29,465 nucleotides of DNA from Apostichopus californicus (lineage: Eukaryota; Echinodermata; Holothuroidea; Aspidochirotida; Stichopodidae), in NCBI GenBank assembly GCA_020650975.1, contig JAIPMN010011987.1, forward strand, positions 1-29,465, given 5' to 3'. Below are positions 19,796 through 29,465 of this stretch, piece after piece. Made by a program: the position numbers and the translations under genes. A model generated the notes under the pieces. It searched no databases, was not told the origin of the DNA, and saw only the letters and a program-made list of their open reading frames with translations. Positions within the stretch are counted from its first letter, which is position 1. Every line of letters begins with the position of its first letter.

Positions 19796-20838
19796 GTAAA
19801 ACCAGTCTGGCATAGCAATTCCGTAGCGCAACTCCCTGTGCAACACGCAGGCTGCTTGAAACCATGTCGTCTTAAAGCCTACGCATTTACCACAGGACAC
19901 ATTTTCCCACTGCGATACAATTTATGTTATATTACCGATTTCAGTGGTTCATGCGGTATTTGACTTAAGGTTTCTTTGCAAAAAATTAATCAACCCAGTC
20001 AGACTTGGGAGTTCCAACTTCAGAAAGTACAAACACCCCCATTGAAAATGCACGGTAAATGCTACACCAAAAAGCTTTTGAAAAAGCCCTCCTTTTTACT
20101 GTACGTAACAGTAACGTAATGATAACTGATGTTCATTGGTCAATTCTTTGAATCGGACCCGATACCAACTGAAACCATGTAAGAAACTGTTGGATTTGTC
20201 AATTCCAATTGGCAAGAGATTTACTCTGCATTGAGTGTATATGCATGCACACTGCTGTGTTGTTTACACTCGAAACTGTACACAACAAACAGCATGAAAT
20301 GAGGTCCGTTTCGAAGCCTATTTCTTTGCAATTTAGCAAAAATTATTTTGCCAAGGGTATCATTACATGTTAATTCAAGTTATAGTTATTTCTTGAATCA
20401 TAAAAATGTTTCTTTCTTTGGAAAAAGAAAGAAATTTTCATCTCTCCAGGTTTAGTGTAAGTGTCCAAGGGCAGTTCCATTTTCACTAATAGGGGTGATA
20501 CATATAAACTACACATAAAACTAAGTCGTAATATTGATTACCCAAGTTGCAACAAAATATTTCTAATGCCGGAGGTTATAGATTACATTTGATCTTGTTT
20601 ACTTCTATTTGAATTCAGTTTTACTCTAGAACAAAATATAATGTTTCATGCAAATTGCATTTTGTGAGCCTGTTTCAGAATGCAATGCAGAAATTACAGA
20701 TAGGCGCTATAAGTCATTCACCTGATCACTAGGGTCTTTATATTAATTGAGGATTTTAGGGAGCAAGGAATCGATATGAATTCAATCGTCCCAAACTTGC
20801 AAGGCATGTTATCACTTCTGATACGCTAGATTTCCAGC
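19796..20838. other. No supported gene; one perfect hairpin
   Basis: An 11-base perfect inverted repeat with a 4-base loop lies at 20409-20434 (TTTCTTTCTTT with AAAGAAAGAAA). A weak tRNA-like minus-strand stretch at about 19850-19915 has a loose B box and was not called. The rest is unique-looking. Confidence 0.4.
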
Positions 20839-21225
20839 CAATACTCATAGCTAGTACAGTAACTACTGTTCATGTTCCACAACCGTGCATCAGTAACTAC
20901 TGCGGTGTGTTCGTAACACGGTTACATGTGTTACAGGTGGCAAGTTTTTTCTTACTGCAAATCTTAAAATTTTAAATTTGAGTTTTCAAATTTCAAATTT
21001 TAAAATATTTAAAAAAAATTAAAAAAAATTAAATTTAAAATTAAATTTTTTTTTAAATTACTACAAATTTTCACCTGTCGGACTCGTAGTTCAACGTGTA
21101 ACAGCTTTCCAGTAATTATTGGGCCAACTGTAACACATGTTACCGTGTTGCAAACACAGCGCAGTAGTTACTGATGCACGGTTGTGGAACATGAACAGTA
21201 GTTACTGTATAAGCTAGGAGTATTG
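20839..21225. mobile_element. Fold-back MITE with about 102-base inverted arms
   Basis: The left arm (20839-20940) and right arm (21124-21225) are inverted copies with about eight mismatches, including 50 consecutive identical bases. Each arm carries CAGTAACTACTG twice, 34 bases apart (20857-20868 and 20891-20902 on the left, 21162-21173 and 21196-21207 on the right, inverted). The core between the arms is A/T-only in long stretches. At 20855-20856 and 21208-21209 a TA flanks a CAGT terminus, as in Tc1/mariner elements with inverted-and-direct repeat ends, but the arm homology continues about 16 bases beyond that TA, so the true ends are uncertain. No transposase is encoded. Confidence 0.85.
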
Positions 21226-21511
21226 CGTGAGATTTCACACATTTATTCAATAGGAGGGGCTGTAGCTAACAAAGAGATTCAGTATAAAGTATAAGGCAAG
21301 CTCATGCACCGACAGAGAAAAATAGCACATCGCTACACTGTAGCACAAACACAGATCACCAATGATACTTCTCCATTTTGTGATATCTCATTTGGATGGA
21401 ACATTCACTTGGAAATTTCTTGTGATAACTATATGGTCCGTCAAGTTTCACAATTTTCTAAGAAGCAAAAGTATTCATTTTCAAAGTTTAAGTTTTCATC
21501 GACCAATAACC
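21226..21511. other. Short spacer between elements
   Basis: The sequence between the fold-back element and the TTAA element. A frame from 21304 runs across the boundary into the next element and is therefore unlikely to be a gene. Confidence 0.4.
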
Positions 21512-22054
21512 TTAAAGCAGCATTTTGCGTTGAGTCACAATTTTTCCTCAATTTTTGAGTTTTTATCATAATACAATCACAAACGACCAAAGTAAGACTT
21601 TCTCATATTTTTTACCCAACGGCGAACGGTAATTAGCAAGTAATTAAGGCTGTTATACGATTCTGACATTTGTGTCTCCCAGACACATCTGATCAGTATT
21701 TATCACATGCAGCACTGCAAAACCGCCAATTCAAATTCAACCAATCAGTGCACACATGTATGACCTGGGGCTAAGAATAGACTCACTCATTGGTAATCCC
21801 TCAGCTTCGGTACGCTATTAGTAGTGCAGTAAAGTATACACACACGCAGGCCGACAAAGTTCCTATAAGTGGGAGGAGTGTATCAAAGCCAAAGATTCAA
21901 AATACGAATGTCAGAAAAATGTCATTTTTTTGCACTTTTCGGGAATATTTTGAGTTGAAACTTTTCAGTTGGCTTAGTTTACTTCATTGGTATAGTATCA
22001 TATAATATCCTAGGATTGGAAAATCTCGAGAATCAACGCAAATTGCTGCTTTAA
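21512..22054. mobile_element. MITE with TTAA flanks (piggyBac-like ends)
   Basis: TTAA at 21512-21515 and at 22051-22054 flank inverted ends. The left end reads AGCAGCATTTTGCGTTGAGT and the right end, reverse-complemented, reads AGCAGCAATTTGCGTTGATT, with two mismatches in these twenty bases. Weaker inverted similarity continues inward (TTTTTCC against ATTTTCC and beyond). A TTAA duplication is the signature of piggyBac-type insertion, although the usual CCC ends are absent here. The interior (535 bases) encodes no transposase, so the element is non-autonomous. Confidence 0.65.
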
Positions 22055-22605
22055 CTTCTGTCAATACTTTTCTACAACAACAACGCCTCCTGACTTTTAT
22101 GTCAAATAATATTAATTTCCAAAGACAGTAAATAAGCTCCGAGTTCTTCTGAGATCGTCGGGGAAGGACAAGATTACTAATTTGGCCGTCAGCAAATGAG
22201 CTGATCCACTTTAATACACACCTCTAACAGCTCAAGATAGTAAAACTTAAGAGAAAATTAGAAAAAAGAGCCGATCGATAAATTGAAACCTGATATCCCG
22301 AATGGACGGAATTTATTCACTTGGGTTCTAGCAATGGTGAAGTCAACTTTCCAGATATTCTCAATCAACCATAGTAACAAAAGTATTCATTTCGAAGCTA
22401 AACCTATACGGTGTCAATTCATCTTTAGCTTTGGGCAAATCTGGCTGCTTTAACCATGTCCATGATTAAATTAAATAGATTCGATTCGTCTTTGAAAGGG
22501 CAGTGGGATCGACCGTTGGTCTAGCAAATCAGAAGACTCCAATAATGGTATGATACTGTGATCAGAATGTTGGGTGTCTCGTTTATACTACAGTCCAGCC
22601 TGCTT
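22055..22605. other. No supported gene
   Basis: Unique-looking sequence with a few homeodomain-like and GATA-like motifs between about 22110 and 22500. It resembles the enhancer-like cluster at 16620-17200 in composition but is weaker. Confidence 0.3.
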
Positions 22606-22865
22606 TTCAAGGATGACTTTAGGCATGCAAATTAATTTGATACGTTGAAGAAAATTCAAATTGCAGCTGATATCAGTACACGTTGGATTTCTAAAACATT
22701 TTTAAATTTTTGAGAAATGATCCTTTAAACATCTGAGTTTCATCAGTTTAAGTGACTGGGCTACTTAGTCAGTGACACAAAGACCATTATGTTAGTTTCC
22801 TCAGATGCAGTACAAAACAAGACAGGAAAAACATATTTTTTTACGGCCCCAATTAACATGTTCAC
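22606..22865 (-). repeat. Dispersed repeat, copy 2 (inverted relative to 13978-14306)
   Basis: The reverse complement carries CATCTGAGGAA, ATAATGGTCTTTGTG, TTTAAAGGATCATTTCTC and CCTAAAGTCATCCTT in the same order as copy 1. Its inverted-repeat part (22606-22729) is shorter than in copy 1 (about 125 against 212 bases), with the difference in the AT-rich core. Confidence 0.65.
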
Positions 22866-23036
22866 AGTGCATTACACATCTATGTCAAGGACAAATGGCG
22901 TTGAATGTCGTTTCAAAGATAAGCTCTGAACATTGCACATTTGAAGTAAAAAGAACATGAATTTATAATACAATGGATTTACATTAACATATAAGGCCTG
23001 CACTGAGGGAGAGCTACATTATCATCAAACTTAGCC

Positions 23037-23402
23037 TTAAAGGAGTATTCCAGAGATATTATTTTAAAGCTGAATATCTTGAAAACTGGAGCAGCTCCAT
23101 AGAAACGCTACCAACTGCTGATTTTTTTTGTTTCTCTTAAAACGGAAACATTTCATGACTACAATTCTGCCTAAAAACACCCATTAATTCACTCCTTCTG
23201 AATGGTTTATTCGTTTGTGAAGATCAACACCATTCCACCCTTCCTAATTTGGCCCACCCCCCCCCCCACCCGCCCCCTACTCCACCATTAGTAACAACCT
23301 ATGTATCCAACATTTACCAGTACCACTGTCGAGGTGACGTACAGTAGCAAATATCCAGTTTTAATTTTTTTTTTTTTTTCACCACTGGAATATTTCCTTT
23401 AC
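23037..23402. mobile_element. Small inverted-repeat DNA element (MITE-like)
   Basis: The left end TTAAAGGAGTATTCCAG (23037-23053) is the imperfect inverse of the right end CTGGAATATTTCCTTTA (23385-23401). The similarity continues inward: TTTTAAAGCTGAATAT on the left against AATTAAAACTGGATAT on the right after reverse complementing. The interior has a C-rich tract (23252-23283) and no coding sequence. A target duplication is not clear. Confidence 0.5.
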
Positions 23403-24222
23403 TTTGCCCGAGGATACAGTATGCCTTCACGGGCAAACAGATTTGAATTTCAAGTCTCTTGGAAATGAATTTATGAGAAATGGACAAAAGGTGGAAGTTG
23501 GAATCTTGTGGCAGCCCATGGGTATCAGGTGTTAGGCAAAAACAATTTTAAGTGCAACCGGAGTCATCGCTGCACCCCTCCAAGGATATAAAGCAAATGA
23601 GCAGATACAATATGATGCATTTCAGTCAAATTAATGTTCTGATTACCTAAGCTTCGTACCGCAAACCTATCCCACTCAGAAAAATTTCCGCAACGATGAA
23701 CAGTAATTTGGACTTTCAGGGTCTAAACTTTCACAGTCAGGTGCATTGTAAGTGAGAGCCAAATTAGAGGCAATCAATAAAATAGGCTTATTTCTTGTTA
23801 TTTTACAAAAAGAAGAAAGTTAAACCATGAATAAATATCACCAGATCTTTTGGATGAATAGTTAAATTTAATGATCTGGCATTTTGCAATCCACCAATTA
23901 AAATAAATTATGTTAAAAAACAAATTATTGATACAAAAAAGTCATTTCAAAAGTATTTTCAAAAGAGAAAGGAACAGTTTGTCTTCTCATGGTATTCAAG
24001 AACAATTGTCAAGTGACACTTTTGTGTATTTTGTTTATGGAATATCACACTTGAATGTCTTGTGTTATTAATGAAGTCATGAATATGTATGAAAATATCA
24101 GAGAACATTGAAAACTGGTTTCTTAGTTGGTTTTGGTCAATTCTATGGTAGTAATGTTTTATACCACCATAAAGTGTTACAGGGTGAACAAATTTGAGAA
24201 TCAATTCAAATGCATTAAAAGC
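23403..24222. other. No supported gene
   Basis: AT-rich sequence. A donor-like GTAAGTGAG near 23749 has no convincing acceptor. The 98-codon minus-strand frame at 23959-24255 runs through a poly-G tract and is judged spurious. Confidence 0.4.
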
Positions 24223-24242
24223 GAGGGGGGGGGGGGGAGGGT
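24223..24242 (+). repeat. G13 homopolymer tract
   Basis: Thirteen consecutive G at 24225-24237, followed by AGGG. Confidence 0.9.
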
Positions 24243-26429
24243 GCTTCAAATTCATAGCTTGATCGACTGGATCTAATTATTTTGAGTCATATAAAGTATG
24301 TTTCAAAAACAGACAAAGGAATGCAGTGTAGCCCCCGCTATATGGCACCGCCCGCTTTCTCCTCCTTGTGAATATACCATGCAAAAGATCTACTATGCGG
24401 GCTCCATGAAAATGTTGTTAAGCACATCATTTTAACATGCTTCACTGAATTGAACTTTATTTTGAGCTAATCGAGACTTCGGAAAGTTGTTCATTTAAAG
24501 AAAAAGGAAAAGTACATTACATGAACTAATTCAAGATAAAATTCACTTAACATGTTTATCTGAACTACTCTTACAATAACTTTGATAAAACCAAAAGAAT
24601 TGATGCGTTGTATAGTAAAGTACTGTACTATACACTTATCAGGCAGAAAGAGATTGCTTCCATCCCTTTAAAATCTTCATTAAGAGTGAGAAACTAACAA
24701 AGGAGGTCTTAACCATCTCAAAACTGCCACAGTCCAAGCCTGACAAAAATGTCCCTCATGGCTGATTAAAAACTGGTAAACCAAAAATTCTAGACGATAA
24801 AATGTGTGTAAGATATAATGTACTGGTGTGCCCTTGGGCCTAATTACATCCTTGTGGCTAACAAAAGGTAATGACATTGAAAGTAGGCAGTTTCTCTGCT
24901 AGCCATAATCAACTAAATTTTTCAGTCAGTTTACCAGTCATACCAACTTAAACCATACCAGAAGAGGAGAGAAATAAGTTGGTATGTATACAGTGAATGC
25001 GATGGAATGCTTAATGCGTCATAAAGGGTCAACATCAAGTCTACAAGTTAAACCTTTCATGGATAGGCCAGCTGACAACAGCTACAATTCTCAGGGCCAG
25101 AGATCGCTTCAAAAAATGGAATGAATGATAATTTATCCTCATTTTCAAGAAGGGAGCCTTGTGATATATTTTCCTCCACGGCTGGACATGGTTTCTTGAC
25201 TCTGCTTCTTTCTTACATATCAGACACATAAATAGCCAAGAGCAACTCTGTATTTCCACCCAAAACCAAAAAAGGCAGTTTCGTATTTTATCGCTAAGAT
25301 AGCATAGCTTTTATTGCACTTCTGTGAATGTGATCAGCGAGTTGATAAAAGCTACTGAGTATTACTCAAAGTGAGAGCCACGTAAACTAGATCACCTGAC
25401 AAGACCGATCTTCAAGACTTGAACTTACTCTCGAGTGATAAATGGATATGATTCAGTCACTCAACATTTGGTCCCCAGTCGCTCTTCCGTGTTAGTATGT
25501 AATTCACTGGTAAAACGTAAAACAGCAATTGGGAATTGAGTAAAATTTCAAATTTCAATTCAATATGTGAGCTTTAAAGTGAAACTTGAGTACTTCAAAC
25601 TAATGGTTTTAAGTATGGACATTTTTAAGCGGGAAAAAAAATGACCAAAATCAACTCAAAAACAGCTGGTTTGGAAAACATCAGGTTAGGATACACTTTT
25701 GTGTATTAATCTTCAATGACTTTTTTGAGGGGGCCTCTACCTATCTGTTGTGTCATCTAAGCATTTCTTGATATTATACTTTATAACTTTATCAAAATCA
25801 AACATTGTAACATTTCAAGATTTTGTGGTTTGTTTTAGCAAAAAGATTGCTTTCAATTCTCTTAGAAGGAAAAGGTTGGGTTTGCTCACAAGAAGGTTTT
25901 TTTTTCAAGCCTGAACAGGAATTGATGGAAAAGCAATCTTTGTTAGTAATTCCCTTATAAAAAACTTCTCCCCATACAGCCTAACTCCACAATTCTGTTA
26001 TAGCGACTACCCACACACTAACATACAGTAATACATATAGCCTAAGAAGACATCCATCTGCACAGCTCAAACCAATAAACTGCCTACAAATGCACCAAAA
26101 CACATAGACTTAAACTAAAATATAACTGACAAGTTCTATGAATAGGTAAAATCACTCAGAACAAAAACAAAACATAATCATCCAAAGATAACTGACTGGT
26201 TAATTAAAACCAAATTTGGAAAGATAGTATTGGCTGGAATGCCAGGGTTCAAACCAAACTGTTAGAGCTACGGACAACGGAATAGAGCCCGGCTACTTTT
26301 CTGTGTTTCTATGTTTACTAAATTATAAGGGTATCATGATGCAATAGGAGGCAAACATAGTACAACCCTCAAAAGTTGGTTCATTCACTTCTCTCATCTG
26401 CTTATCTACTGTCAGCAGAAATATCACCC
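24243..26429. other. No supported gene; two short inverted repeats
   Basis: A near-perfect 24-base palindrome lies at 24610-24633 (GTATAGTA with TACTATAC). A perfect 12-base inverted repeat lies at 24939-24950 and 24975-24986 (CATACCAACTTA with TAAGTTGGTATG, 24-base spacer). A GGTTCAAACC B-box-like motif at about 26248-26257 has no A box. An acceptor-like 'tctactgtcag' lies at about 26405-26415, just before the minisatellite. No frame is recognisable. Confidence 0.4.
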
Positions 26430-27687
26430 AGATAAAGGGAATGAGATAAAGGGAATGAGATCAAGGGAAGGAGATAAAGGGAATGAGATCGAGGTAAGGG
26501 GATAAAGGGAATGAGATAAAGGGAATGAGATAAAGGGAAGGAGATAAAGGGAAGGAGATAAAGGGAATGAGATAAAGGGAAGGAGATAAAGGGAATGAGA
26601 TAAAGGGAAGGAGATAAAGGGAAGGAGATAAAGGGAATGAGATAAAGGGAAGGAGATAAAGGGAAGGAGATAAAGGGAATGAAATAATGGGAATGAGATA
26701 AAGGGAATGAGGTAAAGGGAAGGAGATAAAGGGAATGAGATAAAGGGAATGAGATAAAGGGAAGGGGATAAAGGGAAGGGGATAAAGGGAATGAGATGAA
26801 GGGAATGAAATAATGGGAATGAGATAAAGGGAATGAGATAAAGGGAATGAGGTAAAGGGAAGGAGATAAAGGGAATGAGATAAAGGGAAGGAGATAAATG
26901 GAATGAGATAAAGGGAATGAGATAAAGGGAAGGAGATAAAGGTAAGGAGATAAAGGGGATGAGATAAAGGGAAGGAGATAAAGGGAAGGAGATAAAGGGA
27001 AGGAGATAATGGGAATGAGATAAAGGGAATGAGGTAAAGGGAAGGAGATAAAGGGAATGAAATAAAGGGAAGGAGATAAAGGGAATGAGATAAAGGGACT
27101 GAAATAAAGGGAAGAAGATAAATGGAATGAGATAAAGGGAATGAGATAAAGGGAATGAGATAAAGGGAATGAGATAAAGGGAATGAGATAAAGGGAATGA
27201 GATAAAGGGAATGAGATAAAGGGAAGGAGATAAAGGGAATGAAATAATGGGAATGAGATAAAGGGAATGAGGTAAAGGGAAGGAGATAAAGGGAAGGAGA
27301 TAAAGGGAATGAGATAAAGGGAAGGGGATAAAGGGAAGGGGATAAAGGGAAGGAGATAAAGGGAATGAAATAATGGGAATGAGATAAAGGGAATGAGATA
27401 AAGGGAAGGAGATAAAGGGAAGGAGATAAAGGGAATGAGGTAAAGGGAAGGAGATAAAGGGAATGAGGTAAAGGGAAGGAGATAAAGGGAATGAAATAAA
27501 GGGAAGGAGATAAAGGGAATGAGATAAAGGGACCGAAATAAAGGGAAGAAGATAAATGGAATGAGATAAAGGGAATGAGATAAAGGGAATGAGATAAAGG
27601 GAATGAGATAAAGGGAATGAGATAAAGGGAAGGAGATAAAGGGAAGGAGATAAAGGGAATGAGATAAAGGGAATGAGATTAGGGAAG
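26430..27687 (+). repeat. 14-base minisatellite, about 90 units
   Basis: The unit is GAGATAAAGGGAAT or GAGATAAAGGGAAG, with minor variants. It keeps a strict 14-base register: the marker variant with AATAATGGG starts at 26681, 26807, 27003, 27241 and 27367, all multiples of 14 apart. A rare unit pair recurs at 27095 and 27529 (434 bases, 31 units), which shows block duplication. AGATAA, a GATA-factor consensus, is present in most units. The minus strand of the unit contains no stop in any frame, so a 422-codon frame appears by composition alone and is not a gene. Confidence 0.97.
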
Positions 27688-28443
27688 GTCATAGAGTCAA
27701 CGACCTGTTCATGATTACACTTTTCAATTCAAGTTTATTTGTGTTTTTGACAACTGAATGGTAAGAATACAATATATACATTATAACATATATAGGAGTA
27801 GTCATTGCACTTGTAGTCCATTGATGTTATCTGCATCTTCTGCCTTTCATCCTACCCACACCTCAGAGGACAGAAAGCTGTGTGAAGTGATCTTCTTCCC
27901 TTTGTATAGTTTGATATGAAAGCAAACCATGAGCAGCTTTACATAAATTTATTCCATTAGGGGAAAGATTTGAAAATATCCGTGGATTAGCATCTATGGC
28001 GATACAGGAAAAAATAAAGGCTTCAAGTCTGTTATAAAAGTATGATTCAATGGCTGGAAATCCCTCTGCTTTTCTTTCTTTTTTCTCAATCCCATTCCTC
28101 CCATTTCCTCATTCCTCGCCCCTCCCCCCCCTTCCCCACCTTCCTTCCTTCCCTCATGAACACACACATAGGCCAGGCTGACAAAAATTCTGATGATGAA
28201 ATTGAGATAAACCCTCCACATTAAGGACTACATCTCTTGTGACAAGCATCAATAAATGTCAGACATGTGATGCCCGAAAAGAGTGAAATTTGACGTCTTT
28301 CCTCCGTACCGAGGAGATCGACTGTCAGTTATTGAACTCAAAATAAAGGAAATGTTAGTATTACCAGGGCAGGAACATGATAGGTAGAAATGATACTGCA
28401 ACTTCATTATGATTGCCTGCACTACAATAGTAGTAAACAGTAT
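27688..28443. other. No supported gene; pyrimidine-rich tract
   Basis: A C/T-rich stretch with an eight-base C-run lies at 28091-28155. Overlapping frames on both strands across it are products of its composition. Confidence 0.45.
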
Positions 28444-29018
28444 AGTATAGACATAAAGAATCGTCTAATCCATCAAGGAGTTATAATGCAGTATGAATCC
28501 ACTTATACAATGTAATAGCATAGACATAAAGAACCATTCAATCTATCAAGGAGTTATAATGCAGTATGAATCCACTTATACAATGTAATAGCATAGACAT
28601 AAAGAACCATTCCATCTATCAAGGAGTTATAATGCAGTATAAATCCACTTATACAATGTAATAGCATAGACATAAAGAACCCTCCAATCTATCAAGGAGT
28701 TATAATGCAGTATGAATCCACTTATACAATGTAATAGCATAGACATAAAGAACCATTCCATCTATCAAGGAGTTATAATGCAGTATAAATCCACTTATAC
28801 AATGTAATAGCATAGACATAAAGATCCATTCCATCTATCAAGGAGTTATAATGCAGTATGAATCCACTTACACAATGTAATAGTATAGACATAAAGAACC
28901 ATTCAATATATCAAGGAGTTATAATGCAGTATGAATCCACATATAAAATGTAATAGCATAAAGAACCATCCAACCTATCAAGGAGTTATGCAGTATGAAT
29001 TCACTTATACAATATATA
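28444..29018 (+). repeat. 73-base tandem repeat, eight units
   Basis: Units start at 28444, 28517, 28590, 28663, 28736, 28809 and 28882 with an exact 73-base period, and a last shortened unit starts at about 28955. Shared blocks are 'agacataaagaacc', 'atcaaggagttataatgc', 'agtatgaatccactta' and 'acaatgtaatag'. The first and last units are the most diverged. No open frame or promoter is repeated in a meaningful way. Confidence 0.97.
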
Positions 29019-29465
29019 CAAAAACAGAATCCAAATACACACCTACATGGTTAAAATTTACCTCCCAAACCCACAAACAATTTTTGGCAACCATACAGAG
29101 GGACAAGACTCTGCACTTTGAATACTAGAGGTTTATGTGGATGACAAAGGTAGTCCCAGAGAATTCAATTCACTCAGAAGGAAAAGAAGGCAAGGTCCTA
29201 TCACTTGAAATTTTGACCAGGGCTTTCAAAAAGTCAACCAAACCAAATATGAAACAATATCGAAAGATTTGGTCGCAGATAACAAAACTTTTTGGTACAT
29301 TCTTGCCCCTCTCTTACAGCCTATATCAACCAAATCCATTATTTTCATTTTCATTAACAAAGGGTTTGTACATTTATGCTTTACTTAATAGTCTTGTCTT
29401 TGATTTTTCTTTGTAGTGGAATTGAGGAGGGGGAGAGGAAGGGAGGTAGTTGCGAGTGTAGTGTT
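29019..29465. other. No supported gene; unrecognised open frame
   Basis: A 93-codon frame at 29135-29416 begins with charged residues (HSEGKEGKVLSLEILTRAF) and turns hydrophobic towards its end. An acceptor-like 'cccctctcttacag' lies inside it (about 29306-29320). No family is recognised. A G-rich tract lies at 29423-29447, near the window end. Confidence 0.3.

Noticed and set aside
13978..22865. One giant inverted duplication centred near 18.4 kb
   Set aside because: Only the two dispersed repeat copies match. Mirror positions outside and inside them, such as the C-rich tracts, do not pair.
23700..23760. Short exon between 'ctttcag' and GTAAGTGAG
   Set aside because: The acceptor lacks a pyrimidine tract and the enclosed 28 bases have no support.
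26240..26262. B-box-like GGTTCAAACC
   Set aside because: There is no A box at a proper distance and no cloverleaf pairing.
26424..27692. 422-codon open frame on the minus strand
   Set aside because: It lies wholly inside the 14-base minisatellite. The unit's minus strand has no stop in any of the three frames, so a long frame is automatic and the peptide just repeats every 14 residues.
28042..28224. Overlapping frames on both strands over the pyrimidine tract
   Set aside because: They reflect base composition. Proline/serine/leucine-rich on one strand and glycine/glutamate/lysine-rich on the other is typical of such tracts.

Overview
This is a window of animal nuclear DNA and it contains no complete gene. 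It is AT-rich and carries long C- or G-runs, tRNA-derived SINE sequence, non-LTR and Penelope-like retroelement relics, small inverted-repeat DNA elements, tandem repeats and consensus splice signals. There are no bacterial operons, no ribosome-binding sites, no rRNA and no intact tRNA. The repeat types fit a marine invertebrate, possibly a deuterostome such as an echinoderm or hemichordate, but the species cannot be fixed by eye. A run of ten N at 11834-11843 shows that this is a draft scaffold.

Region by region. 1-830: a Penelope-like remnant with a hammerhead-like fold, then the structured 3' tail of a non-LTR element ending in an AAATC repeat. 1945-2450: a tRNA-derived SINE on the minus strand with two tandem tRNA-like heads and a TATG/CATA microsatellite tail, beside a copy of an interspersed repeat called family X here. 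4241-5953: a 180-base duplication, the 3' end of a CR1/L2-like retrotransposon and two more family X copies. 5954-10114: no supported feature. 10115-11900: family X relatives and two duplications, one split by the assembly gap. 12430-12690 and 16620-17200: stretches dense in developmental transcription-factor motifs, which are weak enhancer candidates. 13922-14306: a possible last exon overlapping a dispersed repeat whose inverted partner lies at 22606-22865. 15591-16164: a 32-base minisatellite. 17882-17930: a 49-base candidate exon with good splice sites, the best coding candidate in the window. 19054-19795: a diverged tandem repeat whose first unit reads as one C2H2 zinc finger. 20839-23402: three non-autonomous DNA-transposon-like elements. 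26430-27687: about 90 units of a 14-base minisatellite in which most units contain a GATA-factor motif. 28444-29018: eight units of a 73-base satellite.

The window is most simply an intron or intergenic region built from repeats, with perhaps one to three exons. I found no multi-gene system. The most interesting items are the hammerhead-like Penelope remnant, the two-headed SINE, family X with its built-in splice-donor motif, the 387-base fold-back element with repeated inner motifs, and the GATA-motif array. All similarity counts were made by eye.
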